Source: Pyrenula massariospora (lineage: Eukaryota; Ascomycota; Eurotiomycetes; Pyrenulales; Pyrenulaceae). From it: DNA of 64,000 nucleotides. The stretch lies in contig JAGFMI010000013.1 of the NCBI GenBank assembly GCA_021030905.1, positions 620,001 through 684,000 of the forward strand, given 5' to 3'. How positions within the stretch are numbered: position 1 is the stretch's first letter; the number at the start of each line of letters is the position of its first letter. The notes under the pieces are model-generated. The model saw nothing but the letters and a program-made list of their open reading frames with translations, was not told the DNA's origin and searched no databases. Shown one piece after another: positions 19,810 to 33,351 of the stretch. A program made the position numbers and the translations under genes.

Positions 19810-22800
19810 ATGAACACCACCACAAATCGCCAGCCGGCCTTTCAGGTCGTCATTAACGGCCATGGCGGAGGACCTGGGCCAGGCCCAAAGCCTGCTTCCT
19901 CTCCTAAAGTCAAGCTGCTGTCAGTTGACCAAGCCTTGAAATATTCTCCCATCACGAGCTCTGCGTCCTTCGGTCTAAGTTGGTCACTTCTAGCTGTCTT
20001 GAAAATGCCTTATTCTAAAACTGTGTACAGACTCATTTCCGTTTCCTCAACTTGCCGAAAAGAACTCATTGACACCTTTCACTACTCAGTCCCAACGTCA
20101 ATCGTTACAACAAGCCCTGGCACCAGGTCGAAGTCATGCATCTGAGCTCCCCAATGACGCCGCAGTTCAAAAGCATGCGGCACAACAGGTGCATCGATTT
20201 CTTGAAGGGAGCAATCTCACGGAGGTGTCAGTCCATTCACGTCTTCAAGACTGCGGAGCAATTAGTCGCTGACCCGAAATACAGCACATTCAAAACCCCT
20301 CCGCATGTTGCAAAGAATCTGAGTAGCAATATCAAAGCTTCTTCACAGCAGCATGACTTCTATCAGAACATGTCACCTGTCGCCAAGATGATTCTTGAAT
20401 CTGGCGACGTCCCTTTTCATTGTAGGTCATTCATTGCTACCGTAATCAGGGTCTTCGTTTCAAGCTAATCAATCATTCAGTTGCAACTCCACTCACCCCG
20501 GATTCCTCATCGAAGACTCCATGTCCAGTACCTGCTCCGGCAAGATCATCTCTAAACCCCCCTTCATTTGTCTCAGCCAACCAACAAGCATACGCCAATA
20601 ATGCTGTTATCACCCCGGTACGGCTGCCTTCTCAGCCAGATCTCACCAAAGGGCCCATTGTCCTGGTCCCCACCCTGCCTGCATCATCTCAACATGAATA
20701 TGTCACCGTGACGGAGCCGGCCAAAGCGAGAACGTCGGATCAAGTGGAGAATGAAACTCTCACATTCGCAAAAAGAGATGAGATCCAAGCGAATCTGATC
20801 CAGCTTCAGGATTTATTAGGGGAGGTCTTCGAGGCCGAGGACCAACTTGAGCCGGACACCTCTAACGCAACTCAGTCGAAGACAAGTGCACACTTTGAGT
20901 TCCTTGACGTTTTCGACACCCAAATCCAGTTTCTAGCGACGAAAACGCACAGTAACCTCCAGAAAGCGCTAAAGAAATTAGTAGCATCACCAGGACTACA
21001 TGACATACCAGACGATTACATATTGAGGCTCCAGAAACTTTGCGAATCTTCAATTTTTGCTTTCAGAGACTTTGATTTTAGAATTGAGTCTGCCATAGAC
21101 GACAGTCAGACATGGCAAAGTACTTTGTATGCATTTGAGAACGGTCTTTCCTCGTCTTGCACCTTCTTGTGGACAATTCTCGGAAGCATCACGAAGAAGG
21201 AATTATGTCCCGAGGACATCGTGCAATGCTTGCCAACCATACTGGAATCTGCGCTTGAACGATGCATTATACCGATAGTTGAAGCCCGTCCTAACGGAAG
21301 AAACTCCGAAGTCTTCAAAGCTGCTGTAGAGACAAGAGGGATCTTGAATCGAATTGCAAGCCAATGCAGAAAGCTTCTTGATCTAAACGCCAAGCTCTGC
21401 CTTGAGATGGAAGGTCTAGCTCTAGTGGTCGTGAGAATAGAAATGATTGCATCCAGGCTCATATTTGTGGAGAACGCGCATTCAGAGAAAGACTCTGCCC
21501 TTGGCTTTCAAGTATACGAAGGGGTCAGGAGGACCGCGATGGATGTTCTTGCAAAGGTGTTCTCGCGATTCAAAGATGATCGCAACGACATCCTTGCCCA
21601 GCTTTCTCAGAATCTTGAAAAGCTTCCGACCACTAACAAGAGCGCTCGCCAATTCAAGTTACCAGATGGCAAAAACATTCAGCTGCTGTCAGCCTTGTTG
21701 ATGCTATTGGTCCAGGCAACTTCTCTAGAAGACATCCAGAAACCGAAGAGACAACATCGAGAACCTGAAAAATCATCTTCATCGCATGATAGGGCAATGG
21801 ACCAGGACAGTTCCACTTCCGAAGACGAAGAGATGGATGATGAGAAGACAGTCGTGTCTTCATCTCCGTACAGCATTCTAACCAGGCATGTTGACGTGCT
21901 TCAGGAAAACGCAAAGCAGAGCGCCATCAACATCGTCAAGTTCTTTCTCGACAAGGCAACAATGCCCAAATCGACCAAAACTGGAGAAGAACCGTATCGT
22001 AACCTTTTGGATATGTTCGTGGAAGACCTCCTTTCTGTTGCGGCGTCTTCCGATTGGCCCGCTTCTGAGTTGCTGCTGAGATATTTGACATGGCACATGA
22101 TACAATTTGCAAGAAATGATAAGAGCGGGGCTAATGTCAAAAATATGGCCTTGGAGTTACTGGGCTTGATAGGCTCAACAATTTCAACCCTAAAATCATC
22201 CATCCAACAGATTCAGCAATCAAATGACGAGGATGATCGGACTGACCTTGCTCAGCACCTTAAAGACCTGGCAGAGGATCAGCTTCGAGGTGGCCTCCGT
22301 CTGGAAGACATTGTTAATCAAGACGGGCCTTTCCGAGTTGCCGCGGAATATCTCCAACAAAGAAATGTTGACAATATCCAACTCACTAGTGCGAGACAGT
22401 ACTATCTTCTGCAATGGGGTCAGGCGATTCGTGCGTGCTTTGAAAGAGACGAGGATGGCCCTTCTGAGCTCGATGATGATACCGTCGAGCTTGTCACGTT
22501 TGTCGGTGAAGCTATTGTGGACTGGAGGTATCTTGAAAGAAATAGGTAAGCTTCCCAATTACCTCATCTTTTGAGCGTTGCTGATTGCTCGAGAAGTGAT
22601 TATGATGATATTTCCATGGCTCAGGGACGCTTGGCGTACTTACTGACCGTGGTGAATTCCGAATTTTGCAAAGCCTTTGAAAAAATTATCAAAACTTTGG
22701 TTGATTCCATTTCGAGCGACCAGGTCAAATTACGAAGCCGTGGTCTCAAAAGCGTGGTCACAATGGTCGAAGCCGATCCAAAATTCCTTGACAGGAACCC

Positions 22801-25435
22801 ACGTATCATGCCAATCATATTTCGCTGTGCGTTTGACTCTTCACCGATGGTTCGTGATGCTGCTTTAGCACTGATCGGCAAGTGTATGACGCTGAAGCCG
22901 GATATTGAAGAACAGGCATGTCAGGTCTTTTTGAAGTGCTTAGCGGATTCGACCCCAGGAGTACGCAAGCGCTGCATGGGCTCGCTCAAAGATATCTACC
23001 AACGGAGCCGAGGTCATGAGATGCGTGGCCTTATTGCAGTGGCATTTCTCAAGCTTGTGAAAGATCACGAAGAAAGCGTTTCTAGCCTCGCGCGGCAGAA
23101 TATCGAAGAGATATGGTTTGCTAACCTCCTGAAAGCAAATTCTAGCGATGACTCTGCTAGACGCAAAGTCGCCATATCCGAGCACACCACATTGATTATC
23201 TCGACATTACAGCAGACTGAGGACTTAGTTCCGTTCTTTGAACTCTTCTTGAGAACCTTTCTGTCCGAGAACTCCAAGTCAGCTGCCGCAAACTTCAGTA
23301 TCTGCAAGGCGATCGTTACCGAAGTCTTCCTTCGAGTTGTGGAGAGTTCTCAAACCCAACAACAGATAAGGATTGCACTTTTGAAAACATTGACAGCTTT
23401 TGCAACAACGAAGCCACGCCTCATTACCCCGGCCCAGCTAGAGACATTGCAGCCCTATATTGATAATATCACGACCGCCGATGACCTCCTTCTCTTCAAG
23501 TTTGTCGTCGTCATTTATCGCTGCACGCTTCCTTACCTTTCAGTTGCACAAAAGCCAATGTTGGAGAACATTGAGAATCAGCTTCTTAAGAATGTCTCGA
23601 GATTGGCAAGACCGGAGCTGAATGAGGCTATGGCTTGCCTATGGACTATCAACGGGGTACTGAAGCATACAGATCGTTTGGTGAGACTGGTGATTTCGGC
23701 TCTAACCGGAGCGCAGAGTTTGAAAGGGGCGGTGCTGCCCGAAAATTCTTTGCAACTAAGCGGAAGCCAGAAAGGCGACGCAGTTCGGATCAAGACTTAC
23801 CTGCGTATCATAGGATGCGTTGGGAAACATTGCGACTTGGAGAGTCACCCGGCTCTTTTCAAGAAGACCTTTCCTTCCTGGCAAGGTAGCTCGGTAGCCG
23901 GGTTGATGGCTGATATAATCTGTTTGTTTACGTCAGCAGACCGTCCGTCTTGGATCAAAGGGCCCGCCTTGGAAAGCTTAGGTTCAATATCCGAGTCCTG
24001 GCCAGCCCAATTCAACAACTCGCATATTCGGTCAACCTTCCATGCTGTGCTTAATGGGCAGGACTCTAATCTCCAAGAAATCGTGATGAAGACACTGGCC
24101 GAGTTTTTCCACATCCGTGAAGATTCAACGGAAGCTTTTTCGACTCAGGAAGACCAAAGTCAAGGGAACGATATGGGCAGGCTAGGCGGTTCTTTGAGAG
24201 CTAGCGATCACGACAGTGCTGCATCCCTCATTGCGCAGCATTTTCTCCAGTCAATACTCAAGATCGCAATGTCACGAATGGACAGTTGTGGACTCATCGC
24301 CATTAAGGTCATTGCCAGTATCAACCGTCAGGGGCTGGTACATCCGAAAGAATGTGCAGCAACGCTCGTCGCACTGGAAACGTCACCTATGGAGGAGATT
24401 GCAGAAGTGGCTTACAAGTCCCATAAATTACTTCACCACCAGCATGAGTCAATGTTTGAGAGAGAGTATATGCGGGCAATTTATGGGGCTTTCAAGTATC
24501 AACATGTTCTTGTGGGAGAGCCCATGGGAGCTAGAACAAAGCCCTTTACAGCGAAGCTTGGATCCCTTTTCGAACTAGTCCAGACAAGTAACGCCAAGTA
24601 TGTTCGCAAATTCTTGGGCAATCTCATCTATCGGGTTAATTTTGACCCCTCGAAACTTGACGTATCCCAAGATCCACCGGAGCATTTGCTCTATTCAAGG
24701 TTCCTTGTGCAGAACTTGGCATATCTTGAATATGCACGCATCGACGAACTACGAACCACGATTCGCAACATAGAAAAAATCATGTTGGAGACGGGAGCTG
24801 ACGTTGCGCAAGCTATCGACTCGGATATCTTAGGTGTCACGACTGCATCACTGGTCGATCATGGGGAATTGGAGGAGCATCATCCAGATACGCAAGAGAA
24901 GGAGGCACGCGATACAGATCCGAAGACTATCAGACGACTCACGATTGCTGCGATGACGCTCACCATGCTATGGGAAGCTCGCCTTCATCTTATGCGCCAG
25001 TACAATGTCGACCCCGATTTATTACGTTCCCGAGAAGGAAAGGCGAAAGACAGCAAAGAGCTGGCTAAGAGCCCTGCGAAGGTTCATGGAGTGACCGGCG
25101 AAAGATTTTGGGACAACGTCAATGCGATCATGACGTCTCTCGCTTCATCGGACAGTATGCTTGCTAGGTGCCATGCCTTTGCAGAACTTATGAAAATCGA
25201 TAATGAACACGAACTCAATACCGATGGAGACAAGGCGCGAGATAACAACTCAGCTAGCCTGGACTCGAGTGATGATGGACTAATGCCTAATGGGTCCAAA
25301 TCGAAGGGAACGAAGAGGAAAATGCCTACTTCGGCGAGCAGCACACCAAAGAAAAAGAGAGGCCGCCCAAGCCTCAAAGAGAGGAGGAAGTCTAGCGCAG
25401 ACATGGACGGCGATGATCCGTATATTTCGACGTAA
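19810..25435 (+). CDS. SCC2: sister chromatid cohesion loader Scc2/Mis4/NIPBL
   Basis: Five exons: 19810 to about 19978, 20031-20188, 20250-20421, 20481-22545 and 22597-25435, about 1800 residues, closing in frame. The first donor is uncertain (a GT at 19973 or 19979, both in frame), and intron 2 uses GTGCAT. The N-terminal 300 residues are Pro/Ser-rich and disordered. HEAT-like helical repeats follow, for example KLRSRGLKSVVTMVEADP in spirit at about residue 910 (read KLRSRGLKS) and SSPMVRDAALALIGKC. The C-terminus ends in a basic tail (GTKRKMP; KKKRGRPS). Scc2 with Scc4 loads cohesin onto chromatin and stimulates its ATPase. Length and the block GVRKRCMGSLKDIY fit the family well. Confidence 0.9.
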
Positions 25436-26270
25436 CATAACCATGGGAGTTCTAATGCTGGTATCGAGCATCTTTCATTGGCGTATTGGTCTTGAGGACA
25501 GCATTGGAAGGAGGCGTTTTTTTGGACGCATAAGAGATACCCGAGCTACGAAGCTCTCGCCTGCGATTTTGGTGGATATGACTCGATTTCGGTGATTCAA
25601 TCTGATAATTCGTTTTTCTTATAGTCAAATTCCAGCTCTTGGGCTTGACTCCAGGGGGCCCGCTTCGATAAGCACCGATTCCTGACAAAGCGTTCGCAGG
25701 GATCTCAACTTGCCAGAAGCATCGAATAGAACTATGCGTATCACTATACTCCCCTTCATAGCCTCCTTTCCTAACCATGAATACCCAGCCAGCCGGTCTG
25801 GTCGGTCTGGGTAAGGTGAAAGATTTCTTGATCAATTTGTATACATACAATAGGCGAATTCTTGTATCGTCGTGACAATCCATGCTGAGGATCCGCCGAT
25901 GAGCGGCGGCTGTTCCGCCACAGCGCATCGGTGACGTTGCCGGCCCGCTCCAGATTACTGCTTTTCGTATTTTGCCAGCCTCCAATTGAGAGTTTTTATC
26001 ACACCCGCTCCCGGCTGTGCCGTGACAACGCTTCACCAATACCGATTATCTCAAGACTACCCTTCAATCGATGTAAGATCTCTGTCATTACCGGGTCGGG
26101 GCTTATTGTACTATTCAGTCGGATTTTAGCGCCTGCCATGCAATGTCCTGGAAGATAGCCCTCTTCATCCAACGATTCGCCCACCCGTCGAGTCCGGATC
26201 AGTCCAGGGGAAAGTGCCCAAGCACACGCAAGTTTCACTACGATCGAAATACGATAAGACTGCAAAGGCA
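25436..26270. other. intergenic region between Scc2 and NADH dehydrogenase genes
   Basis: Contains the Scc2 3' flank and the promoter of the NADH dehydrogenase gene. A 195-codon minus-strand frame (25452-26039) has no family features and is judged chance. Confidence 0.45.
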
Positions 26271-28387
26271 ATGAAGGTCACGCGTTTGTGTGGTGGCAGG
26301 CTATCGCTCCACCCAAGAATATGCCCAAGGCAGATACAGACTCAAAGATTCCTATCGATTAAGCCCCAACGAAGTAGTGTTCCGAAGCAATCAGCATGCT
26401 ATACTCAAATAACATCGGGCTTTATCTTGCAAAAGACCAGACCATTCTCCCGCAGCTCATTTCGTCTCTCAGAGTCGACGACTTTACATCCGCAGTCAAA
26501 GCGGTTCTCACACTATGTATACATGTTCCTTGCATATAGCGGGGGCTTCATTCTTGTCAGCGCTGGCTTGGTAATGGCATTCTTCGTTTATGATGCCACA
26601 ACATACAAAGAAAGCACAGAATGCGGCGATATACCAGTGTCAGAGCTCGCTCTCAGTCCAACAAGGGGAGGACCCAAGAACCTACCCATCGCAGATGTCT
26701 TGGTCGACGATGAAGACTCGCCGCAGATGTCAGAGCAAAAAGAAAAACCAAAACTGGTAATACTAGGGACAGGATGGGGCAGTGTTGCGCTCCTGAAGAG
26801 CTTGCACCCGGGAGACTACCATGTTACGGTTGTGTCTCCGATCAATCATTTTCTCTTCACTCCAATGCTTCCCTCAGCAACAGTAGGGACTCTAGAGTTC
26901 CGGTCACTGGTAGAACCAGTCCGACGAATTGTCCAAAGAATTAGAGGTCATTTCCTTAAGGCTGAGGCTATCGATGTGGAGTTTTCACAAAAGCTAGTTG
27001 AGGTTGCCCAAACCGATGCTCAAGGCAACAAGGTCCATTTCTATCTTCCATACGATAAACTTGTTATCGGCGTTGGTTCTGTGACTAATCCGCACGGTGT
27101 AAAAGGTCTCGAAAATTGCAATTTCTTGAAATCGATTGATGACGCACGTGACATCAAGAACAAGGTGCTACACAACCTTGAGTTAGCATGCCTGCCTACA
27201 ACCTCAGATGAAGAGCGTCGCCGTTTACTGTCATTCGTGATATCTGGCGGTGGGCCCACTGGTGTTGAATTTGCGGCAGAGCTTTATGATTTGTTAAATG
27301 AGGATCTCCTCCACTCCTTTCCTAAGATCTTAAGGAACGAGGTTTCGGTGCATGTCATTCAATCCCGCGGTCATATTCTCAATACCTATGATGAAGCTCT
27401 GTCGCAGTATGCGGAACAAAGGTTCGCTCACGACCAAGTCGAAGTTCTGACAAATTCCAGAGTCAAGGAAGTCAAAGAAGACAGGATCGTCTTCTCCCAG
27501 AAGGAGGGAGACCACATTGTCACCAAAGAGTTACCCATGGCATTCTGCCTTTGGTCAACAGGAGTGGCACAGACCGATTTCTGCAAAAAGATCGCAAATA
27601 AGCTTGGCTCAGCTCAAACAAATAGACACGCGCTGGAGACCGATACCCACCTCCGCGTGATCGGTGCTCCTTTAGGTGATGTCTACGCCATCGGTGATTG
27701 CTCCACCGTCCAAAACAATGTCGCCGACCACGTCCACCATTTCCTGCGCACCATCGCATACCAAAAGGGCAAGGACCCCCAAGCCGTGCATCTTACCTTC
27801 AAGGACTGGCGGGAGGTCGCGCAAAAAGTCAAAGCCCGGTTTCCTCAAGCAAGTGCGCATCTAAGACGCGTCGATCGGCTCTTCGCGGAGTATGACAAAG
27901 ACCAATCCGGAACCCTTGACTTTGGCGAGGTCCACGAGCTTCTCGTCCAGATCGACAAGAAACTCACATCCCTCCCGGCGACCGCTCAGCGGGCTAACCA
28001 GCAGGGCCAGTACCTGGGACGGAAATTCAACAAGATAGCCGCGGCGCTACCTGGATTGAGAGCGAACGAAGTCGACTATGGGGATCTAGATGAAGCGGTC
28101 TATAAAGCCTTTGAATATCATCACCTTGGCAGTTTAGCTTACATCGGGAATGCGGCGGTCTTTGACTTTGGAGGGATGAATTTCAGTGGTGGTCTGGTGG
28201 CTGTTTATCTGTGGCGGAGCATATATTTCGCGCAAAGTGTCAGTCTGCGAACGAGGATATTGCTGGCTATGGATTGGACTAAGCGGGCGCTGTTTGGGAG
28301 AGGTGAGTGAATTCTTTTTTTTTTCTACTTCCGTTTTCCTATGTGTAAATGGACTTGCTGACAGGTATTCTCGGGCAGATCTCATGA
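26271..28387 (+). CDS. NDE1: external alternative NADH:ubiquinone oxidoreductase with EF-hand
   Basis: Two exons, 26271-28302 and 28365-28387, coding 684 residues. The frame is open further upstream only through non-ATG codons, so the ATG at 26271, followed by a basic presequence (KVTRLCGGRLSLHPRIC), was chosen. A membrane segment lies near residues 88-112. The FAD-binding Rossmann motif is LVILGTGWGSVALLKS (about 163-178) and the NADH-binding one is VISGGGPTGVEFAAEL (about 324-339). A full EF-hand loop, DKDQSGTLDFGE, lies near 542-553, as in calcium-regulated external type II dehydrogenases of Neurospora. The enzyme oxidises cytosolic NADH at the outer face of the inner mitochondrial membrane without proton pumping. 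The last exon of 23 nt replaces the apparent stop in the intron and ends GILGQIS. Confidence 0.94.
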
Positions 28388-28724
28388 ACTTTTAACTTGC
28401 AATCGGACGCCTAGAAGTAGGGTCCAGCGCAAAGACCCAGAAGATTTTGTTCGCGTTGTAGATAGAATAAAGGATTATTTTAAGCCCACATTGAGAAGAA
28501 CAGCTGTGACGGTCTGTGGGAAAATGACGACCAACTCAGAAGCTAGACGTTGACCTGATGCAGTCGTGTATCACCTGCCCATGTATATACACTGTGACCT
28601 ACGCCTGAAAGTATGTAGGTAATGGATGTTCTGCCATCCCAGACTCAAATCCCCATCACCACCTCCCAACCTAAAGCCCTTGTTTATGTACAACCAAACC
28701 CAAAGAAGACACACAGAAACCCTT
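28388..28724. other. convergent 3' flanks
   Basis: Lies between the 3' ends of the NADH dehydrogenase and Esa1 genes. No gene is supported. Confidence 0.4.
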
Positions 28725-30575
28725 CTACCAATTCCACGTCCTTGCACTCGCCGAAAACACCGGCGGCCGCCAATTCAACCTGGTCGGATCGATCACCCTC
28801 CTCCCGCTCCCACCACCACCACCGCCCTTCCGCCTCTCCTTCTCCTCGGCCTCCCTCTTCCACTCCACCAGCTCATCCGTCACCACCACCACCCACTGCC
28901 CCTTCTGGTACCGCAGCACCTTCAGCACCTCCAGCTGCTCGTGCACGTCCTTCTCCGTCATGCTACTGATCCCCGCCAGCTCCGCGACGCTCGTCACATT
29001 GGTCTGCGGATCGCTCGGCGTGGCCTTTTCGGGAAACCGCACGGGGTCGGTGAGCAGATCCAGCAGCACCTCGCGCCAGTACTGGCGGTAGCCGAGCAGG
29101 CCGAGGTCGGAGAGGGGCTTCTCGGGGCTGCCGAGCTTGCCCTCGCGCTTGCTGAGCTCGTAGCTAAACGCGATCAGCAGGCGGCCGTACCCTTTGCGCT
29201 GGTACTGGGGCAGGGTGAGGATGCAGGCGAGGTTGTAGCCCTCGGCGGAGTCTTTTTCCTTGCTGAAGTAGCCGACCATGTGGCAGCCGTGGGGGCTGCG
29301 GGTGCACATGACGTAGAAGAGGAAGGGGTCGACGTCGTAGTACAGGGTTTTGTGGTCGAGGAAGAGCTTGCAGAGGAGGCAGAGGTTGCGGCACCAGGTG
29401 CGCTGGCGGCGGCCGTCGACCTCGAAGAAGGAGATGGTGTCGTCGCGGTAGATTTCGTTGCCGGGGGGGTGGTTGAGGGTGCATTTGTGGCGGTGGCGGG
29501 TGAAGGATTTGAGGCTGGAGAAGTAGGAGAGGCAGAATTCGTCGATGTAGATCAGGGGGCAGTCGGTGAAGGAGGCCGGGTAGGGGGAGAAGTACCACGG
29601 TTCGATCTCGTGGCGGCCCATTTGGATCTTTTCGATGTTGCGGACCAGGTGGAGTTGGGCGTGGTTTTGGACCATGGAGCCGCCTGTACGTAGCTTTTCG
29701 ATTTCTTCTTCTGGGTCTGGCGGTGGAGGGGCTTTTTCTTCGATGGTCGTGCTGCTGGGGACGGTGGGGAGGGGGAGATCGGCCATGTCGGTGTCGCCGT
29801 CGGCGTCGAGGAGTGCGGCAGGAGTGCTGGTCGCTGGGGTCGAGTCATCGTCTTTATTTTCCTTTCCACCGGCTTTAGAGGGACGGGCAGGTTTTCGTTC
29901 GTTTGCCTTGCCGCCGGCGGGGCCTAGTTGGTCTGGAGTCGCGGAGACATCGCGGGAGAGGGCTCGTGGTCTTTTTTGGGCGCCAGCTTTAGGTGGTGGT
30001 TGATTCTTAGTCGGGGCGCCGGTTTTCTTTTTCTCGGGTTTCTCTGGAGGTGGGAACTCGACTTCTTGGGAGAGGTCGATCCGAGAGCCGGGAATCCATT
30101 CTAAAGAAGACATGAGAAATGCTGTTGGACAAAGAAAGATGGTCTCTATCTAAAACTCACCGTCTAGCCGTTTGTTGAAGTCAACGTAGTGGACGCTTCA
30201 CCGTCGTCAGTTCAGAATGAAGCCTTGATTGAATGTGTGCCTTACTAAAACTTCATTACACCTCCTCTCTGCTGTATTGAGAGAATTTCCGCCTTCCTGT
30301 TCTCCCCATCCTGGTAGTCATTAGAAGGCTGAGATTGTTGAAGAGCATCACGTGACTTTGGATACGGTTGTATGCAATCATACCTTTTCGACGCAGGCTT
30401 TGACGCCAATTCTATGATTTCAAGAGAAAGTTAGCAAAAATTTTCTAATCATTCCAACTTTACGAACTCCGGTAATGTTGGGCACAACTTACCTCAGGGT
30501 GGTTAGAGTGGCGAAGCCTCTCTCGACAGGATCTGGCGTGCCATTTGCCTCTTGCGAATGGTCACCACCCGCCAT
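28725..30575 (-). CDS. ESA1: MYST-family histone acetyltransferase Esa1 (NuA4 catalytic subunit)
   Basis: Five exons on the minus strand: 30575-30493, 30411-30384, 30310-30246, 30195-30161 and 30100-28725, giving 528 residues. The N-terminal chromo barrel is spread over exons 2-5 (IGVKACVEK, then [12 protein letters not shown], then [19 protein letters not shown]). After a Lys/Pro-rich linker comes the MYST domain with its zinc finger ([19 protein letters not shown]), [16 protein letters not shown], the catalytic Cys near 363 in [17 protein letters not shown], and the general-base Glu near 397 in [14 protein letters not shown]. Esa1/Tip60 acetylates histones H4, H2A and H2A.Z. The last exon is very GC-rich compared with its neighbours and moves from C-rich to G-rich along the sense strand; this produces a long spurious antisense frame. 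Confidence 0.95.
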
Positions 30576-30996
30576 GGATCCAAAATTCGATAGAAATGGT
30601 ATTCAAAAATTTCGCTGTCTACTTTGCGATGGTATGGAAGTTTCGACGATGAAAATATCGAATTTGTTGAAATTCCGACGGCAAAGGCCTGGAAGTAAAA
30701 AAGCAGAGGACTTGTTTGCGACCGAAGCCTATAGATGGCAAAACCAGGCATAATTTGGAGTAGCGGCATCGCTAATCCACCACGTCTTAGGCGCCGCGTT
30801 TCCGCCTTAGGCATCCCTCACGGGTAGTACTCATAATCACACATAACGCGTGTCACTGCCAAAACAAATACATATCATATCATGCTCAAAATGCAACAAT
30901 GCTATATTATGCCTAGAAGAATATTCGTCGCCCCGTACAAGAGTATGGAAGGACCAATTCTATGTAAAACCCTATAGTCGCATACGAAGTGCCAGC
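30576..30996. other. intergenic stretch upstream of Esa1 and downstream of Cef1
   Basis: Carries the promoter of the Esa1 gene and the 3' flank of the Cef1 gene, both on the minus strand. No other gene is seen. Confidence 0.45.
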
Positions 30997-33351
30997 CTAC
31001 ACGCCGTTGGTGATCTTGGAGATGCTTGCCTCCAGCCCCCTTAATTCATCTCTGGCCTTTCGGAAGTCATCTTGCGCTTCTCGTTCCCGTTTGCTTACAA
31101 ACCCAACCTCTTCTCGGAGCCCATCTAGCCTCCGATTCAAAGCTGCGTCCTCACTGATTTGCAACGTCTGGAAACCATTCATAGAAATGCGTGCCTTTTC
31201 CAACGCTTCTCCAGCCTCGACGATTTTGGAGCGCAGCGTCTTTGAGCGGGCCTGGTACCCACCAAGCAGTCGTGAAAGCTTTTTCTCGGTCTTGTTACCC
31301 TTCTCTGCCGTAGCTAACAGCTCGCTTTGCACTTGCGAAAACGCATCTTTGTACTCTCCCAACGTCGTCTCAGGTGTAAAACAATGCGGAAGCGACCTTC
31401 GTGTGGATGTTTCCTCCAAGGGAGCAAGAAACTTCAGCTGGAATTCAGACAGTCCTGGCGCAGGTGATTCCATCTCGATTGTAGCGCGCGCTTTTGCGAG
31501 ATAGGCATCATCTATTTGCTCGAGTTGTGATGCTTTTTCTTTCGGCTTATGCTCTCCTAGCGGAAACTTACGGGCATCGTTGTCAATCAGGAGTGCGGCT
31601 TCATGCAGAATCATAGATTCAATAGGATCTGATGCCGCGGAAGCTTCTTGATTTAGGGCTGTAATATCAACGTTTCGTGGTCTTGGTAGTCCACGCTGGT
31701 AAACCTGGGTTTGTCTCTTGAACTCTGCTTGAGCAGCTTCTTCCCGAGCCTGCGCGTTTCTTCGATCGATCTCGGCGGCGTCTTCTACGCTAACCGCCGC
31801 ATTTCCATTTACTTCCGCAGTCTCGGATGGCATCTCTTCCAACTCCCACTCGGTTTCCTTTGGCTTTGGGAGAGAAGATAGTTTTCCACGAAGGCGTTGA
31901 CGTTCCATTTGTTCGGCATTTTGTAGTTCTCGCGGGGTTTGCGAAACAAATCGTTGGTCCCCCGCCTGATTGATAGTGAAGTTGTCTCTTGGGGTACGTA
32001 ATGGAGTCTGCCCTAGACCAGCTCGCATTGGGGTCGCGCCAATACCGTTAGGAGCACCTGAGCGTAGCGGAGTTGCCATTGGGTTGGGAGTCACCATCTG
32101 CTGTCTTCGAGGTGCGATGCCGTCAAAGCCTGTAGAAGCACTGCCCTCGTGTAAAGGAGTATTTTCCCCACCTAGTAAAGATGACTTAGTCTCCGTCAAA
32201 GCTCTGATATTTCTAATCTCATTTGCAATGTGATCTTCCTGAGCAGGCGCTCTCGGCGTTCGGATAGGAGTGTTGCCCACAAGATTTGTGTATCTTGAGA
32301 CAAGGCCTCTAGTATCATCGTTTTCTTGTTCTCCAGCAAGCTGTGCGGCCCGCTCTCCGCTCATCCCCATCTTGACAATATCTTCGAGCTCACTTTCGCT
32401 GACTTGCGGCGATGGAAGGACCAGGGCCCTCCTTTTGCTACTTTGCTCGGCTTCACGGATTTTTTGCATCTGAGCTGCCTTTTTCGCTGCATCCGAAATA
32501 GACTGCCCGCCCTTATCGCTCTTTCTCTTCTTTTGCTCTGGCCCCTCCTCTTGATCTCCTTTTCGCTTATTAGCTAGTTGCTGTTTCCGTGGGTCAAAAG
32601 CCTCTCGCTGTCGTTCGTTTCTGGCCTCCTCTTCTAAGGTATCGTAAAACCCTGGAGCTGCTGGCTTTTCAAAGGGTATGTCGGCGTTGTAGTCCATCTG
32701 ACCCTTCTTTCTATTGACAATTTTGATGTTGACACCGGCATTTTTCAACTCTCTGCGTTTCTGCAGCATAGCAATACGTCTCGACTCCTCAAGCTGCCTC
32801 TCTCGTGCTTTGCGCTTTGCTTTCTTGCCCTGAGTATTTGCCAAACGAGCTCGCGCCTCGCTGAGCATCTCCTTCTCATCTTCATCCATGTCGATGGTAT
32901 CAGGTCTAGCAGGCTTTGACTCTGGGTCCGGATCCAGTTCTCCAGGTCGCAACCTTCGCACTTCATCACCAGTTGGCGCCGACGTCTCCCCGCCTTCTGG
33001 TCCCCCTAGGCCCAGCTCGTCATTTTCTCGTGCCTCCGCCTCATCTAGCAGCTTCTGATATCTCTCTAGACATTGCGTAGCCGTCCGTCCGACGATAGGA
33101 GCAATCGTCCTCCATTGTGTGGGCATCAACTTAGCAAGATGCAGTAGCTTTTCATCCTCTTCTTTCGACCACTCGATCTTGCGAATGCCCGGATCCAGCC
33201 ATTCTGACCACCGCGCCTTGCATTGCTTGGGGGTTTTTCGAGCGAGGAGCGAGGAAACGCGGGCCCACTGATTCAGGCCATACTTGGAGACGCTGGCCTT
33301 GAGGATCTCGTCCTCGATGTTGGTCCAGACACCACCTTTGACCACAGGCAT
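30997..33351 (-). CDS. CEF1: pre-mRNA splicing factor Cef1/Cdc5
   Basis: Intronless gene for 784 residues. Two Myb repeats open the protein, [20 protein letters not shown] with WARVSSLL (about 5-55) and [20 protein letters not shown] with [12 protein letters not shown] (about 57-105). They are followed by the Cdc5-specific basic helix ([20 protein letters not shown]) and [14 protein letters not shown], both strongly conserved in the family. The middle carries TPxRTP-type Thr-Pro motifs ([17 protein letters not shown]), phosphorylated in relatives. The C-terminal third is coiled coil. Cdc5/Cef1 is a core member of the Prp19 (NineTeen) complex that stabilises the active spliceosome. Length is normal. 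Confidence 0.96.
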   Translation of the reverse strand: MPVVKGGVWTNIEDEILKASVSKYGLNQWARVSSLLARKTPKQCKARWSEWLDPGIRKIEWSKEEDEKLLHLAKLMPTQWRTIAPIVGRTATQCLERYQKLLDEAEARENDELGLGGPEGGETSAPTGDEVRRLRPGELDPDPESKPARPDTIDMDEDEKEMLSEARARLANTQGKKAKRKARERQLEESRRIAMLQKRRELKNAGVNIKIVNRKKGQMDYNADIPFEKPAAPGFYDTLEEEARNERQREAFDPRKQQLANKRKGDQEEGPEQKKRKSDKGGQSISDAAKKAAQMQKIREAEQSSKRRALVLPSPQVSESELEDIVKMGMSGERAAQLAGEQENDDTRGLVSRYTNLVGNTPIRTPRAPAQEDHIANEIRNIRALTETKSSLLGGENTPLHEGSASTGFDGIAPRRQQMVTPNPMATPLRSGAPNGIGATPMRAGLGQTPLRTPRDNFTINQAGDQRFVSQTPRELQNAEQMERQRLRGKLSSLPKPKETEWELEEMPSETAEVNGNAAVSVEDAAEIDRRNAQAREEAAQAEFKRQTQVYQRGLPRPRNVDITALNQEASAASDPIESMILHEAALLIDNDARKFPLGEHKPKEKASQLEQIDDAYLAKARATIEMESPAPGLSEFQLKFLAPLEETSTRRSLPHCFTPETTLGEYKDAFSQVQSELLATAEKGNKTEKKLSRLLGGYQARSKTLRSKIVEAGEALEKARISMNGFQTLQISEDAALNRRLDGLREEVGFVSKREREAQDDFRKARDELRGLEASISKITNGV

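Noticed and set aside
25452-26039. 195-codon minus-strand frame
   Set aside because: No family likeness, no conserved motif and it covers the Scc2 3' flank and the NADH dehydrogenase promoter.
26214-26270. Longer N-terminus for the NADH dehydrogenase
   Set aside because: The frame starts with GTG, not ATG; the ATG at 26271 begins a good mitochondrial presequence.
28626-29693. 355-codon plus-strand frame with Val/Ala/Glu-rich product
   Set aside because: Lies antisense to the GC-rich last exon of Esa1, whose MYST domain is unmistakable; long antisense frames are expected from its codon bias.
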